DNA of 64,000 nucleotides from Novosphingobium decolorationis (GTDB lineage Bacteria; Pseudomonadota; Alphaproteobacteria; Sphingomonadales; Sphingomonadaceae). The stretch spans positions 3,937,001 to 4,001,000 of the forward strand of contig NZ_CP054856.1 in assembly GCF_018417475.1 (NCBI RefSeq). The letters run 5' to 3'. A program made the position numbers and the translations under genes. The notes beneath the pieces are model-generated. The model had not been told where the DNA came from. It ran no database searches and saw only the letters and a list, made by a program, of their open reading frames with translations. Positions 43,763 through 51,669 of the stretch are shown piece after piece. Each line of letters begins with the position of its first letter. Within the stretch, counting starts at the first letter, position 1.

Positions 43763-45267
43763 GCGCGGGGCGGCTGGCGGCGGTAGCTCAATGCCTCGGC
43801 GATGTGGGCGCGTCCGATCGTCTCGGCTCCGGCAAGATCGGCGATGGTGCGGCTGGTGCGCAGGATCCGGGTGTAGCCGCGCGCGGTGAGGTGGAGGCTT
43901 TCGGCGGCCTGGAGGAGGAGTTTCTGGCCCGCCTCGTCGGGGCTCGCGTGGGTCTCCAGTGCCTCGCCCTGAAGTTCCGCGTTGCTGCGCGCGCCGGTGC
44001 CCGCAAGCCGGTCGGTCTGGAGCGCGCGGGCGCGGCGTACGCGCGCGCCCACGGTGGCGCTGTCTTCCGAAGAACCGGGCCGGGCGAGGTCAATCGCGCG
44101 CACCGGGTCGACGTCGACGTGCAAATCGATGCGATCCAGAAGCGGGCCTGAGACCTTGCTCTGGTAATCGGCGGCGCATTTGGGCGCGCGCGAACAGGCC
44201 AGTGCGGGATCGCCCAGGTGTCCGCAGCGGCACGGGTTCATTGCCGCCACCAGCTGGACCCGCGCCGGGAAGGTGACGTGCGCATTTGCCCGCGCGACGC
44301 TGATCTCACCGGTTTCGAGTGGTTGGCGCAGCGAATCGAGCACCGCACGCTGGAATTCGGGAAGCTCGTCGAGGAACAGGACGCCCAGGTGCGCGAGCGA
44401 GACTTCGCCGGGGCGAACCTTGAGCCCGCCGCCCGTCAGCGCGGCCATCGAGGCGGAGTGGTGCGGGCTGCGATAGGGGCGCGCGCGGCTGATGCGCCCT
44501 TCCTCCAGCGTTCCCGCGACCGAGGCGACCATCGAGACTTCGAGCGCTTCAGGAGGCGTCAGCTCGGGCAGGATGCCGGGCAGGCAGGCGGCCAGCAGCG
44601 ACTTGCCCGCGCCGGGCGGGCCGCACATCAGGAGGTTATGCCCGCCAGCGGCCGCAATCTCCAGCGCGCGCCGGGCGGTTTCCTGGCCCTTCACCTGCTT
44701 CATGTCCGGCCCGGGGGCGCTGGCCTCGACGCGGCCGGGCGTGGGGCGCGGGAGGACCTGGGTACCCTTCAGGTGGTTGAGCAGGCTGACGAGGTCGGGC
44801 GCGGCGGTCACCGGCACCCCGTTCGCCCAGCTTGCCTCGGTCCCCTGGGCGGCAGGACAGATCAGGGTCTTCTCGGCCGCACTGGCATGGAGCGCGGCGA
44901 GGAGGACGCCGGGGGAGGGGATGATCCGCCCGTCGAGCGCAAGTTCGCCCACCGCAATGACTTCGGCCATCTGTTCGGCATCAAGCAGCCCCATCGCGGT
45001 CAGCAGGGCAAGCGCAATCGGGAGATCGTAGTGCGAGCCTTCCTTGGGGAGGTCGGCGGGCGAGAGATTGATCGTGATCCGCTTGGGCGGAAGGGCAAGG
45101 CCCATCGCGGTGAGGGCGGCGCTGACGCGCTGGCGGCTTTCCCCGACGGCCTTGTCGGGTAGGCCGACCAGCGCGAAGCCGGGCATTCCCGGCGCTACCT
45201 GGCATTGTACTTCGACGGCGCGGGCTTCGAGGCCCAGGTAAGCTACCGTCGAAATGAGTGCGACCAC
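43759..45267 (-). CDS. comM: ComM/YifB-family Mg-chelatase-like AAA+ ATPase
   Basis: ComM is a hexameric helicase that extends heteroduplex during natural transformation. From GTG 45267 (CAGG seven bases upstream) it has 502 residues. It carries the YifB start STVAYLGLEARAVEVQCQVA, Walker A (GPPGAGKSLLA), sensor and Walker B (LGVLFLDELPEF), the zinc-like CRCGHLGDPALAC cluster and the Mg-chelatase C-terminal domain. The extra upstream codons of the open frame are non-coding in character. Competence genes are not seen in the window. Confidence 0.93.
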   Translation of the reverse strand: MVALISTVAYLGLEARAVEVQCQVAPGMPGFALVGLPDKAVGESRQRVSAALTAMGLALPPKRITINLSPADLPKEGSHYDLPIALALLTAMGLLDAEQMAEVIAVGELALDGRIIPSPGVLLAALHASAAEKTLICPAAQGTEASWANGVPVTAAPDLVSLLNHLKGTQVLPRPTPGRVEASAPGPDMKQVKGQETARRALEIAAAGGHNLLMCGPPGAGKSLLAACLPGILPELTPPEALEVSMVASVAGTLEEGRISRARPYRSPHHSASMAALTGGGLKVRPGEVSLAHLGVLFLDELPEFQRAVLDSLRQPLETGEISVARANAHVTFPARVQLVAAMNPCRCGHLGDPALACSRAPKCAADYQSKVSGPLLDRIDLHVDVDPVRAIDLARPGSSEDSATVGARVRRARALQTDRLAGTGARSNAELQGEALETHASPDEAGQKLLLQAAESLHLTARGYTRILRTSRTIADLAGAETIGRAHIAEALSYRRQPPRA

Positions 45268-45433
45268 AAAGGTACCTGCCACGAATAGACTAAGTAATAA
45301 TCCGTATTTCGGGCAGTATTTGCATCGAGGGTGCGACCTGTCGAGCCACAATGCGTTGCGAGAGCGAAAGTTTACAGCATTTTAACCGCATCTCTCGCGG
45401 ATTGGGTAAGGCTCCGGGAGGCATTCTCAGGCC

Positions 45434-46198
45434 ATGCGTTCGTTCACTGCCGCTCTTCTGCCGATCCTGGCCTCCACCCTGGGGCTTGGCGCCCTGTGCG
45501 GGGCTTCTCCGGCCGCGGCGCAGCGCCTGGCTTACGAAACGCTCGATCTGGATGACACGTCCCTCTCCGGGCCCGGTGCGCGCAGGTCGCGCCTCATGGT
45601 TTCGGGCGGTGCCGTTCTCGACGTCACTCTGCCCGAACTTACCGGGCGTGAAGTGGCCTATGGCCCGTTTCGCGTGCTCGATGGCGCGCGGGCGGCTCTT
45701 GTCGGTGCAACCGGGCCGCGCAGTCCAGCCCAGTTCTCCGCGATGCTGCGCGACTATCCGGGCATCGCCGTGCTCGAGATGGTCGAATGTCCCGGTACGC
45801 GCGATGACCTCGCCAACCTGGAGCTCGGGCGCCTGATCCGCTCGCACGGTATCGCCACGCATGTGCCCTCGGGCGGTTCGGTCCGTTCGGGTGGGGTGGA
45901 GCTCTTCCTGGCGGGCTCGCGCCGGCTGGCCGATGCGGGGGCCGAGTTCGCGGTCCATTCCTGGATTGACGAGGATGGGCTGCAGCCGGGTGATTTCGCG
46001 CTCAGCGCGCCGGTGAACCGCCGCTATGTCGACTATTACCGGCAGATGGGCATGAGCCCGCTCGAGGCCGAGGCTTTCTACGCCATGACCAATTCGGTCC
46101 CCTTCACACAGGCGCGCTGGTTTGGTGCGGGCGTCATGAGCCTGTGGGTTCCCTTCGACGGTGCGGTTGCTCTGTCGGATCTGAACGCGCGCTCCTGA
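45434..46198 (+). CDS. Exported protein with a ClpP/crotonase-like region, function unknown
   Basis: The 254-residue protein has a signal peptide ending AAAQ (residue 30). The central part (IAVLEMVECPGTRDDLANLE, LIRSHGIATHVPSGGSVRSG, GVELFLAGSRRLA, EFAVHSW) matches the pattern of a small periplasmic family related to ClpP/crotonase folds, with a conserved S-G-G stretch and VHSW. It is not a known peptidase. The 166-bp upstream region is AT-richer and holds GCGAGAG / CTCTCGC arms 27 bp apart. Confidence 0.65.
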   Translation: MRSFTAALLPILASTLGLGALCGASPAAAQRLAYETLDLDDTSLSGPGARRSRLMVSGGAVLDVTLPELTGREVAYGPFRVLDGARAALVGATGPRSPAQFSAMLRDYPGIAVLEMVECPGTRDDLANLELGRLIRSHGIATHVPSGGSVRSGGVELFLAGSRRLADAGAEFAVHSWIDEDGLQPGDFALSAPVNRRYVDYYRQMGMSPLEAEAFYAMTNSVPFTQARWFGAGVMSLWVPFDGAVALSDLNARS

Positions 46199-46205
46199 CG
46201 AGGCA

Positions 46206-46541
46206 TCAGGAAAAGGTCTTTTCGATATCCTCGGGCAGGTTGGCTTTGGCGCGCTGGCGTGCGCCCAGATAGCCGATCACGGCGAGAATGCCCGCAGGCA
46301 GTGTCAGGGCGAGAAGGCCTACGAGCATCGTGCCCAGGAAGCCCGCATCAAGGTCGGATTGCATCTCTCCCGCCGAGCCTGCAATGGTTACGCCGCCGAT
46401 CAGCCATGCTCCCAGCGTGGAAAGCAGCTTGATGGTGGTGGCGCGGCGAAGGAGATGCTTGAAGACAAGATGCTCCAGCAGGCTTGCGACCACGAAGAGG
46501 GCCAGGAAGCTCACGAAGAGTCCAGTAACGATGAGGATCAT
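46206..46541 (-). CDS. Small membrane protein of unknown function
   Basis: The 111-residue protein has three predicted membrane segments: the N-terminal ILIVTGLFVSFLALFVVASL, a middle one near LGAWLIGGVTIAG, and GTMLVGLLALTLPAGILAVI. A short charged C-terminal end (ARQRAKANLPEDIEKTFS) follows. No family is recognised. It converges with the exported protein gene (seven-base gap) and diverges from rpmH. Its start may lie at ATG 46541. Confidence 0.6.
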   Translation of the reverse strand: MILIVTGLFVSFLALFVVASLLEHLVFKHLLRRATTIKLLSTLGAWLIGGVTIAGSAGEMQSDLDAGFLGTMLVGLLALTLPAGILAVIGYLGARQRAKANLPEDIEKTFS

Positions 46542-46675
46542 GTCTGGGCTCCGTTGGCGTGGGCTGGTTGCCCTGGGGCGTCGATGGGCAGGGGGCGGCT
46601 GCCAGGAAGAAACAGCACGGCCAGATCAAAAGCGCAAGAAATCGGCCTTGGGGTCAACGAATCGCGGGCCTCAAC

Positions 46676-46704
46676 TTGACTCTCTTTTCCAGCTCACGTA
46701 TCGG
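46676..46704 (+). promoter_or_regulatory. Candidate sigma-70 promoter of rpmH
   Basis: TTGACT (46676-46681) and TATCGG (46699-46704) are separated by 17 bp, the optimal spacing. They lie 86 bp upstream of the rpmH start in the 249-bp gap. The -35 is near consensus and the -10 is weak, which is common in alphaproteobacteria. I see nothing else of note in the gap. Confidence 0.45.
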
Positions 46705-46790
46705 CGCGCATCTGATTTGGGGTCGTCTCGCAGCAGGCGGCCTTTTTGTTCGGTCCTTGAACGGGCCAATTGAACTATTCGAGGACTGAC

Positions 46791-46925
46791 ATGAAGCGCA
46801 CTTTCCAGCCCAGCCGCCTTGTCCGCGCCCGCCGTCACGGCTTCCGCGCACGCACGGCGACCGTCGGTGGCCGCAAGGTGCTTCGCGCGCGCCGCGCTCG
46901 CGGCCGCAAGAAGCTTTCGGCCTGA
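46791..46925 (+). CDS. rpmH: 50S ribosomal protein L34
   Basis: The 44-residue product is [20 protein letters not shown] and [20 protein letters not shown], ending KLSA. This is a near-textbook L34 sequence of normal length. GAGGA lies six bases before the ATG. It heads the conserved rpmH-rnpA-yidD-yidC cluster. An unusual 222-bp structured spacer separates it from rnpA. Confidence 0.97.
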   Translation: MKRTFQPSRLVRARRHGFRARTATVGGRKVLRARRARGRKKLSA

Positions 46926-46943
46926 TCTTATTGGCATTCCCGC

Positions 46944-47039
46944 TTTCCGGGCGCGCGCCCGGAAGGTGGAAATGAACGTCGCGGCCCGCGCAGGCGCCAG
47001 GGTCTCCTTGAGGAGGCTTTCGGTGATTGCGCGGGCCGC
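46944..47039 (+). other. Structured RNA region in the rpmH-rnpA spacer
   Basis: Two strong structures lie here. The first (46944-46965) is a self-complementary TTTCCGGGCGC / GCGCCCGGAAG. The second pairs GCGGCCCGCGC (46981-46991) with GCGCGGGCCGC (47029-47039), 11 bp perfect, enclosing a small CTCC-TTGA-GGAG hairpin. No T run follows, so neither is a classical terminator. It could separate L34 from RnpA expression by attenuation, processing or 3'-end protection. I see nothing in the rest of the spacer to 47147. Confidence 0.55.
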
Positions 47040-47147
47040 CGTCGTTTGGGAATCCGCCGCTGCCCCGGCCTGTCGGTCGAGGCAGGTTGGCGATTCGCCC
47101 GATGAGAGCTTGCCCGCCTGCCGCGCCGCGGTAGGCTCCGGCTTGCC

Positions 47148-47615
47148 ATGACCCAGAAACCCTACCAGATCCTGAGCCAGCGCTCCGATTTCCTTGCGGC
47201 CAACAGCGGCACGCGGGTGGCGCGCGCGGGTTTCGTACTGCTTGCGAATCGCAACGCGGGCAAGGGCGTGCGCGCCGGGATCACGGTGACCAAGCGAATC
47301 GGCAACGCCGTTGTACGCAACCGCATGAAGCGCCGCTTCCGGGCGCTCCTGCGCGAGCTTCTGCCTGAGCACGGCCTGCCCGATACCGACCACGTCCTGA
47401 TCGGCCGGGAAAACGGCATCGAACGCGACTTCTCGCTTCTGCGCGAAGAGCTTGTCGCCGCGCTCGGGCGGGCGCGGGACGGCAAGGGCGATCCCCCGCG
47501 CGGGCCCCGCCGGGGCAAGCGACCTCCCCGCAAGCATTCAAGCGCGGACCGGGGCAAGGGGTCGGCAAAGGGCGGACAGGCCAGCTCTTCGGCGCCGGAG
47601 CCTGTGGCGCCGTGA
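47148..47615 (+). CDS. rnpA: Ribonuclease P protein component RnpA with a basic C-terminal tail
   Basis: RnpA is the protein subunit of RNase P, which matures tRNA 5' ends. Of 155 residues, about 1-110 form the family fold with the RNR motif [20 protein letters not shown]. The last ~45 residues are a low-complexity basic tail ([19 protein letters not shown]) that most RnpA proteins (about 120 residues) lack. The stop overlaps the yidD start (GTGA). Confidence 0.95.
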   Translation: MTQKPYQILSQRSDFLAANSGTRVARAGFVLLANRNAGKGVRAGITVTKRIGNAVVRNRMKRRFRALLRELLPEHGLPDTDHVLIGRENGIERDFSLLREELVAALGRARDGKGDPPRGPRRGKRPPRKHSSADRGKGSAKGGQASSSAPEPVAP

Positions 47616-47908
47616 AGCGGCTGCTGGCCCTCATCGCGCGGCTGCCCGGCCTGCTGCTGATCGCCATTGCGCGGGCCTGGCAGCTCGGCCCTTCGGCGGT
47701 GCTGCCGCCCACCTGCCGCTTTGCGCCGTCCTGCTCGCAGTACGCCATCGAGGCGGTGCGTGCCCACGGTGCGATTAAGGGTGGATGCTATGCGATATGG
47801 CGTCTATTGCGCTGCAACCCATGGGGCGGGCACGGCTACGATCCGGTGCCCGGAACGCAAAACCAATCCAAGAGCGAGACCGCATCGGCGGACCGCTGTT
47901 GCCACTGA
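47612..47908 (+). CDS. yidD: Membrane protein insertion efficiency factor YidD
   Basis: YidD is a small membrane-associated protein that aids YidC-dependent insertion. The 98 residues include the conserved block [20 protein letters not shown], then [23 protein letters not shown]. The GTG start overlaps the rnpA stop and yidC follows 24 bp later, the conserved order. Confidence 0.96.
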   Translation: MKRLLALIARLPGLLLIAIARAWQLGPSAVLPPTCRFAPSCSQYAIEAVRAHGAIKGGCYAIWRLLRCNPWGGHGYDPVPGTQNQSKSETASADRCCH

Positions 47909-47932
47909 CGAGACGACGACAGGAAAGCCTTC

Positions 47933-49705
47933 GTGCAAAACCAGCGTAATATCATTCTAGCGGTCGTGCTGACGGCGCTTGTGCTTTTCGGGTGGGAGGC
48001 CGGTGTCGGCTATTTCTATCCGCAGGCCAAGACGCCCACGAAGACGGTCGAGGCCGGCGGGGCCGAGGACGCGACCAAGCCCGGCAAGCCGACCCGCGAG
48101 GGCGGCCTTCGCGACGCGGCCGCCGTGGCGCTGGAAAAGAAGGACCTCAAGAGCGCGCTGGCCGCGGGTGAGCGCGTGGCGATCGAGGCTCCGGCGGTTT
48201 CGGGCTCGATCAACCTGGTCGGTGGCCTGATCGATGACCTGGTACTCAACGAGCACCGCGAGACGGTGGACAAGGATTCGGGCCCCGTCCGTCTTTACTC
48301 CCCTTCGGGCACGCCCGCGCAGCAGTTCGCCCAGTTCGGCTGGGTGGGCGAGGGTGCTGCGGCGCCCAACGCGGGCACCGTGTGGAGCGTGAAGGACGGC
48401 GCCAAGCTGACCCCCTCCACGCCCGTCACGCTGACCTGGGACAACGGCAAGGGCCAGACCTTTGCGCTGACCTACAAGGTCGATGACAACTACATGCTCA
48501 CGGTCGAGCAGTCGGTGGCGAACGCCGGCCAGGCCCCCGTGATCGTGCAGCCTTTCGCGCTCATCAACCGTACCGACAAGACCGCCAGCCTCGACAGCTT
48601 CCAGGTCCACTCGGGTCCCGTCGGCGCGTTTGATGGTTCCGTTTCGTTCGGCACCGACTACGACGACATTGCCGAGGAGAAGACCATCGAGACCGCGGGC
48701 AACGCGGACTGGATCGGCTTCACCGACGTCTACTGGATGTCGACCCTGGCGCCGGTCGGTGCCAAGGCCGAGGGCACCTACCGCGCGCTTGGCAACGACC
48801 TGTTCCGCGCCGACCTCGTGTACGCGCAGCAGGCGCTCCAGCCCGGCCAGAAGCTGAGCCGCACGACCAAGCTCTTCGCCGGCGCCAAGGAGCACAACGT
48901 GCTCGACGCCTATGAAGCGCAGGGGATCACCAACTTCGGCCTCGCCATCGACTGGGGCTGGTTCCGCTGGTTCGAGAAGCCGATCTTCTGGCTGCTCGTG
49001 AAGCTCTTCAGCCTTGTCGGCAACTTTGGCGTCGCGATCATCCTGCTGACCGCCATCGTGCGCGGCATCATGTTCCCGATTGCCCAGCGCGGCTTCGCTT
49101 CGATGGCCGCCATGCGCGCCGTTCAGCCCAAGATGAAGGCGATCCAGGAGCGCTACAAGGACGACAAGCAGAAGCAGCAGCAGGAGGTGATGAAGCTGTA
49201 CAAGGAAGAAGGCGTGAACCCGCTCGCGGGCTGTCTTCCCATGCTGCTTCAGATCCCGGTGTTCTTCGCGCTGTACAAGACGCTGATCCTTGCGATCGAG
49301 ATGCGCCACCAGCCCTTCATCCTGTGGATCAAGGACCTGTCCGCGCCCGATCCGCTGCACATCCTCAACCTCTTCGGCCTGATCCCGTTCGATCCGCCGA
49401 GCTTCCTGGGGATTGGTGTGCTGGCGCTGCTGCTGGGCGTGACCATGTTCCTGCAGTTCCGCCTGAACCCGGCGCAGATGGACCCGACCCAGCAGCAGAT
49501 CTTCATGATCATGCCCTGGTTCATGATGTTCGTGATGGCGCCGTTCGCCTCGGGCCTGCTGCTCTACTGGATCACCTCGAACCTGCTCACGATTGCGCAG
49601 CAGAAGTATCTCTATTCGCGCCATCCCCAGCTCAAGGCACAGACCGAGAAGGTTGCCGAGGACAGCGCTCGCGCCAAGGCGCGTGAAAAGAAGGGCAAGG
49701 CCTAA
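47933..49705 (+). CDS. yidC: Membrane protein insertase YidC
   Basis: YidC inserts and folds inner-membrane proteins with or without SecYEG. The 590 residues have an N-terminal anchor (NIILAVVLTALVLFGWEAGV), a large periplasmic beta domain, and the C-terminal five-helix insertase core. Core motifs include FGVAIILLTAIVRGIMFPIA, KEEGVNPLAGCLPMLLQIPV and a Lys-rich tail. The GTG start has AGGAAA seven bases upstream. engB follows with no gap. Confidence 0.97.
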   Translation: MQNQRNIILAVVLTALVLFGWEAGVGYFYPQAKTPTKTVEAGGAEDATKPGKPTREGGLRDAAAVALEKKDLKSALAAGERVAIEAPAVSGSINLVGGLIDDLVLNEHRETVDKDSGPVRLYSPSGTPAQQFAQFGWVGEGAAAPNAGTVWSVKDGAKLTPSTPVTLTWDNGKGQTFALTYKVDDNYMLTVEQSVANAGQAPVIVQPFALINRTDKTASLDSFQVHSGPVGAFDGSVSFGTDYDDIAEEKTIETAGNADWIGFTDVYWMSTLAPVGAKAEGTYRALGNDLFRADLVYAQQALQPGQKLSRTTKLFAGAKEHNVLDAYEAQGITNFGLAIDWGWFRWFEKPIFWLLVKLFSLVGNFGVAIILLTAIVRGIMFPIAQRGFASMAAMRAVQPKMKAIQERYKDDKQKQQQEVMKLYKEEGVNPLAGCLPMLLQIPVFFALYKTLILAIEMRHQPFILWIKDLSAPDPLHILNLFGLIPFDPPSFLGIGVLALLLGVTMFLQFRLNPAQMDPTQQQIFMIMPWFMMFVMAPFASGLLLYWITSNLLTIAQQKYLYSRHPQLKAQTEKVAEDSARAKAREKKGKA

Positions 49706-50374
49706 GTGGACGCACAGGATTATCTCGGCGGCAAGGAAGAGCGCGACGAGGCGCTGATCGAGGAGGCGCGCAAGCTCTTCTCGGGCCCCGTCACGTTCCT
49801 CAAGAGCGCGCCGGACCTCAAGTTCCTGCCCGATCCGACCGCGCCGGAGATCGCGTTCTGCGGCCGCTCGAACGTGGGCAAGTCCTCGCTCCTGAACGCG
49901 CTCACCGGGCGCAAGGCGATTGCGCGCACTTCGGTGACGCCGGGGCGCACGCAGGAGCTCAACTTCTTCGAAGTGGGCGAACCGCTCAACTTCCGGCTGG
50001 TCGACATGCCGGGCTATGGCTTTGCCAAGGCGCCGCTTGCGATCGTCGAGAAGTGGCGCCGCCTGGTACGCGATTACCTGCGTGGCCGCGTGGTGCTCAA
50101 GCGCAACCTGCTGCTCGTCGATTCGCGCCACGGCGTGAAGGCGGTCGACGCCGAGATGATGAAAATGCTGGACGAGGCCGCCGTGGGCTACCGCATCGTC
50201 CTCACCAAGGCCGACAAGATCAAGGCGACCGAACTGGAGAAGGTTCACGCCGAGACACTGGCCGAAGCGCGCAAGCACCCGGCCGCGTTTCCCTTCGTGC
50301 ATGTCACGAGTTCGGAAAAAGGCTTGGGGATCGCCGAGTTGCGTGCTGCAGTCCTGGGGGACTCGCGTCTCTGA
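49706..50374 (+). CDS. engB: GTP-binding ribosome-assembly protein EngB (YihA/YsxC)
   Basis: EngB is an essential GTPase for large-subunit ribosome assembly. The 222 residues have G1 GRSNVGKSS (53-61), G3 DMPGYG, G4 TKADK and a G5-like TSSEKG. The GTG start follows directly on the yidC stop, so the pair are coupled. In many alphaproteobacteria argB comes next; here a NUDIX-DUF47 gene does, after 154 bp. Confidence 0.95.
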   Translation: MDAQDYLGGKEERDEALIEEARKLFSGPVTFLKSAPDLKFLPDPTAPEIAFCGRSNVGKSSLLNALTGRKAIARTSVTPGRTQELNFFEVGEPLNFRLVDMPGYGFAKAPLAIVEKWRRLVRDYLRGRVVLKRNLLLVDSRHGVKAVDAEMMKMLDEAAVGYRIVLTKADKIKATELEKVHAETLAEARKHPAAFPFVHVTSSEKGLGIAELRAAVLGDSRL

Positions 50375-50421
50375 GAGCTGCGGAGTGTGGCGCATCTGCG
50401 TCGCGTCCCGCAAATCCGGGA

Positions 50422-50439
50422 CTGTGACGATTGCGTGAC
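50422..50439. promoter_or_regulatory. PHO-box-like direct repeat upstream of the NUDIX-DUF47 gene
   Basis: CTGTGAC-GATT-GCGTGAC repeats GTGAC with an 11-bp period, the spacing of PhoB half-sites (CTGTCAT-N4-CTGTCAT). It lies about 90 bp before the GTG start. Half-site match is partial. In Sinorhizobium the DUF47-pit operon is controlled by PhoB, which gives some prior support. The segment is also partly palindromic (CTGT...ACAG), so another regulator is possible. Confidence 0.35.
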
Positions 50440-50528
50440 AGCCTGCGGGCAGGTATCGGGCGGCGGCCCCGGCCCGAATCGGCCGATCCGGGCCACCTTC
50501 CGCCAGCCCAGGAGCCAAGGGACACATT

Positions 50529-51653
50529 GTGCGTCAGATTGCCGTTCTTCCATATCGCAGCGAAAGCCCGGCGATCGACGCCCCCGTCCAGATCCTCCTC
50601 ATCACCTCGCGCGAGACACGCCGCTGGGTGATCCCCAAGGGCGGGCTGATGAAGGGCAAGAGCCCGCACGCGGCCGCCGCGCAGGAAGCCGAGGAAGAGG
50701 CCGGCGTGCTCGGCGCGGTCTGCCCCATTCCGCTCGGCTCCTTCCGCTATCGCAAGCGTCGCGCTTCGGGCGCGCGGGTCTGGGCCGATGTCGATGTCTT
50801 TCCCTTCGCCGTCACCGAGATGCTGGAGACCTGGGACGAGCAGCACCAGCGCGACCGGCGCTGGTTCTCGCTGACCGAGGCCGCCGAGGCGGTCGACGAG
50901 GAAGATCTGAGGGCGCTTATCCGCTCTTTCGGTGCGAGCGAGTTCCGCGCCGCCGCCAGCCCCGCACGGGTGTTCTCGGCCATGGCCGACAGGACAGGAG
51001 TCAATGCAATGTTCGCCTGGTTTCAGAAGCTTCTCCCCCAGCAGGGTGAGTTCTTCGACCTTTTCGAGAAGCAGGCCGCAACGCTCGTCGCGGGCGCTGA
51101 CGCGCTGGCACGCCTCGCGCAGGGCGGGCAGGGCCGCAACCAGCACATCCGCGAGATCGAGGAGCGTGAACACGACGCCGACGAGATCACCCGCGAGGTG
51201 CTCCAGTCGGTCCGCCGCACCTTCCTGACGCCCTTCGACCGCTCGGCGATCACCAGCCTTATCACCACGATGGACGATGCCATCGACGAGATGCAGCAGG
51301 TTGCGGGCGCGGTCAGCCTCTACGAGGTCGAGGAATTCGAGCCCGAGATGGTCGATATGGCCGCGATCATCGTCGATGCCGCGCGCCTTACTGCCGAGAT
51401 CATGCCGCTCCTGCGCAAGATCGCGGACAACGGCCACCGCCTGCACGAGCTGACTGAGCGCCTGGTGCGCATGGAAGGCCATGCCGATGATATCCACGCC
51501 GCGGGTCTCAAGCGCGTCTACAAGGCGAGCCAGCAGACCGAGCCGCTGCACTTCATCGTGCGCCAGGAAATGTTCAAGCGCCTCGAGCGCGTCGTCGACC
51601 GTTTCGAGGATCTCGCCAACGAGATCGACGGTCTCGTCATCGACCACGCCTGA
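50529..51653 (+). CDS. NUDIX hydrolase fused in frame to a DUF47 (PhoU-like) domain
   Basis: One 374-residue frame joins two normally separate proteins. Residues 1-150 are a NUDIX domain of the diphosphoinositol-phosphatase-like type (RRWVIPKGGLMKGKSP, then QEAEEEAGV; the usual Arg of the box is Gln). Residues 161-374 are DUF47, a PhoU-like helical regulator found with PiT transporters (MFAWFQKLLPQQGEFFDLFE). No stop separates them. An internal ATG at 51009 has ACAGGAG eight bases upstream, so a separate 214-residue DUF47 protein may also be made. GTG start; AAGGGA six bases upstream. The pit gene follows 16 bp later. Confidence 0.85.
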   Translation: MRQIAVLPYRSESPAIDAPVQILLITSRETRRWVIPKGGLMKGKSPHAAAAQEAEEEAGVLGAVCPIPLGSFRYRKRRASGARVWADVDVFPFAVTEMLETWDEQHQRDRRWFSLTEAAEAVDEEDLRALIRSFGASEFRAAASPARVFSAMADRTGVNAMFAWFQKLLPQQGEFFDLFEKQAATLVAGADALARLAQGGQGRNQHIREIEEREHDADEITREVLQSVRRTFLTPFDRSAITSLITTMDDAIDEMQQVAGAVSLYEVEEFEPEMVDMAAIIVDAARLTAEIMPLLRKIADNGHRLHELTERLVRMEGHADDIHAAGLKRVYKASQQTEPLHFIVRQEMFKRLERVVDRFEDLANEIDGLVIDHA

Positions 51654-51669
51654 GCCGTAGCCTTATCCC

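Noticed and set aside
45358-45398. GCGAGAG / CTCTCGC arms between comM and the exported-protein gene
   Set aside because: Seven-base arms 27 bp apart are close to chance expectation and no promoter alignment supports them.
47957-50527. 856-codon leftward frame opposite yidC and engB
   Set aside because: Antisense shadow; rightward products are unmistakable YidC and EngB.
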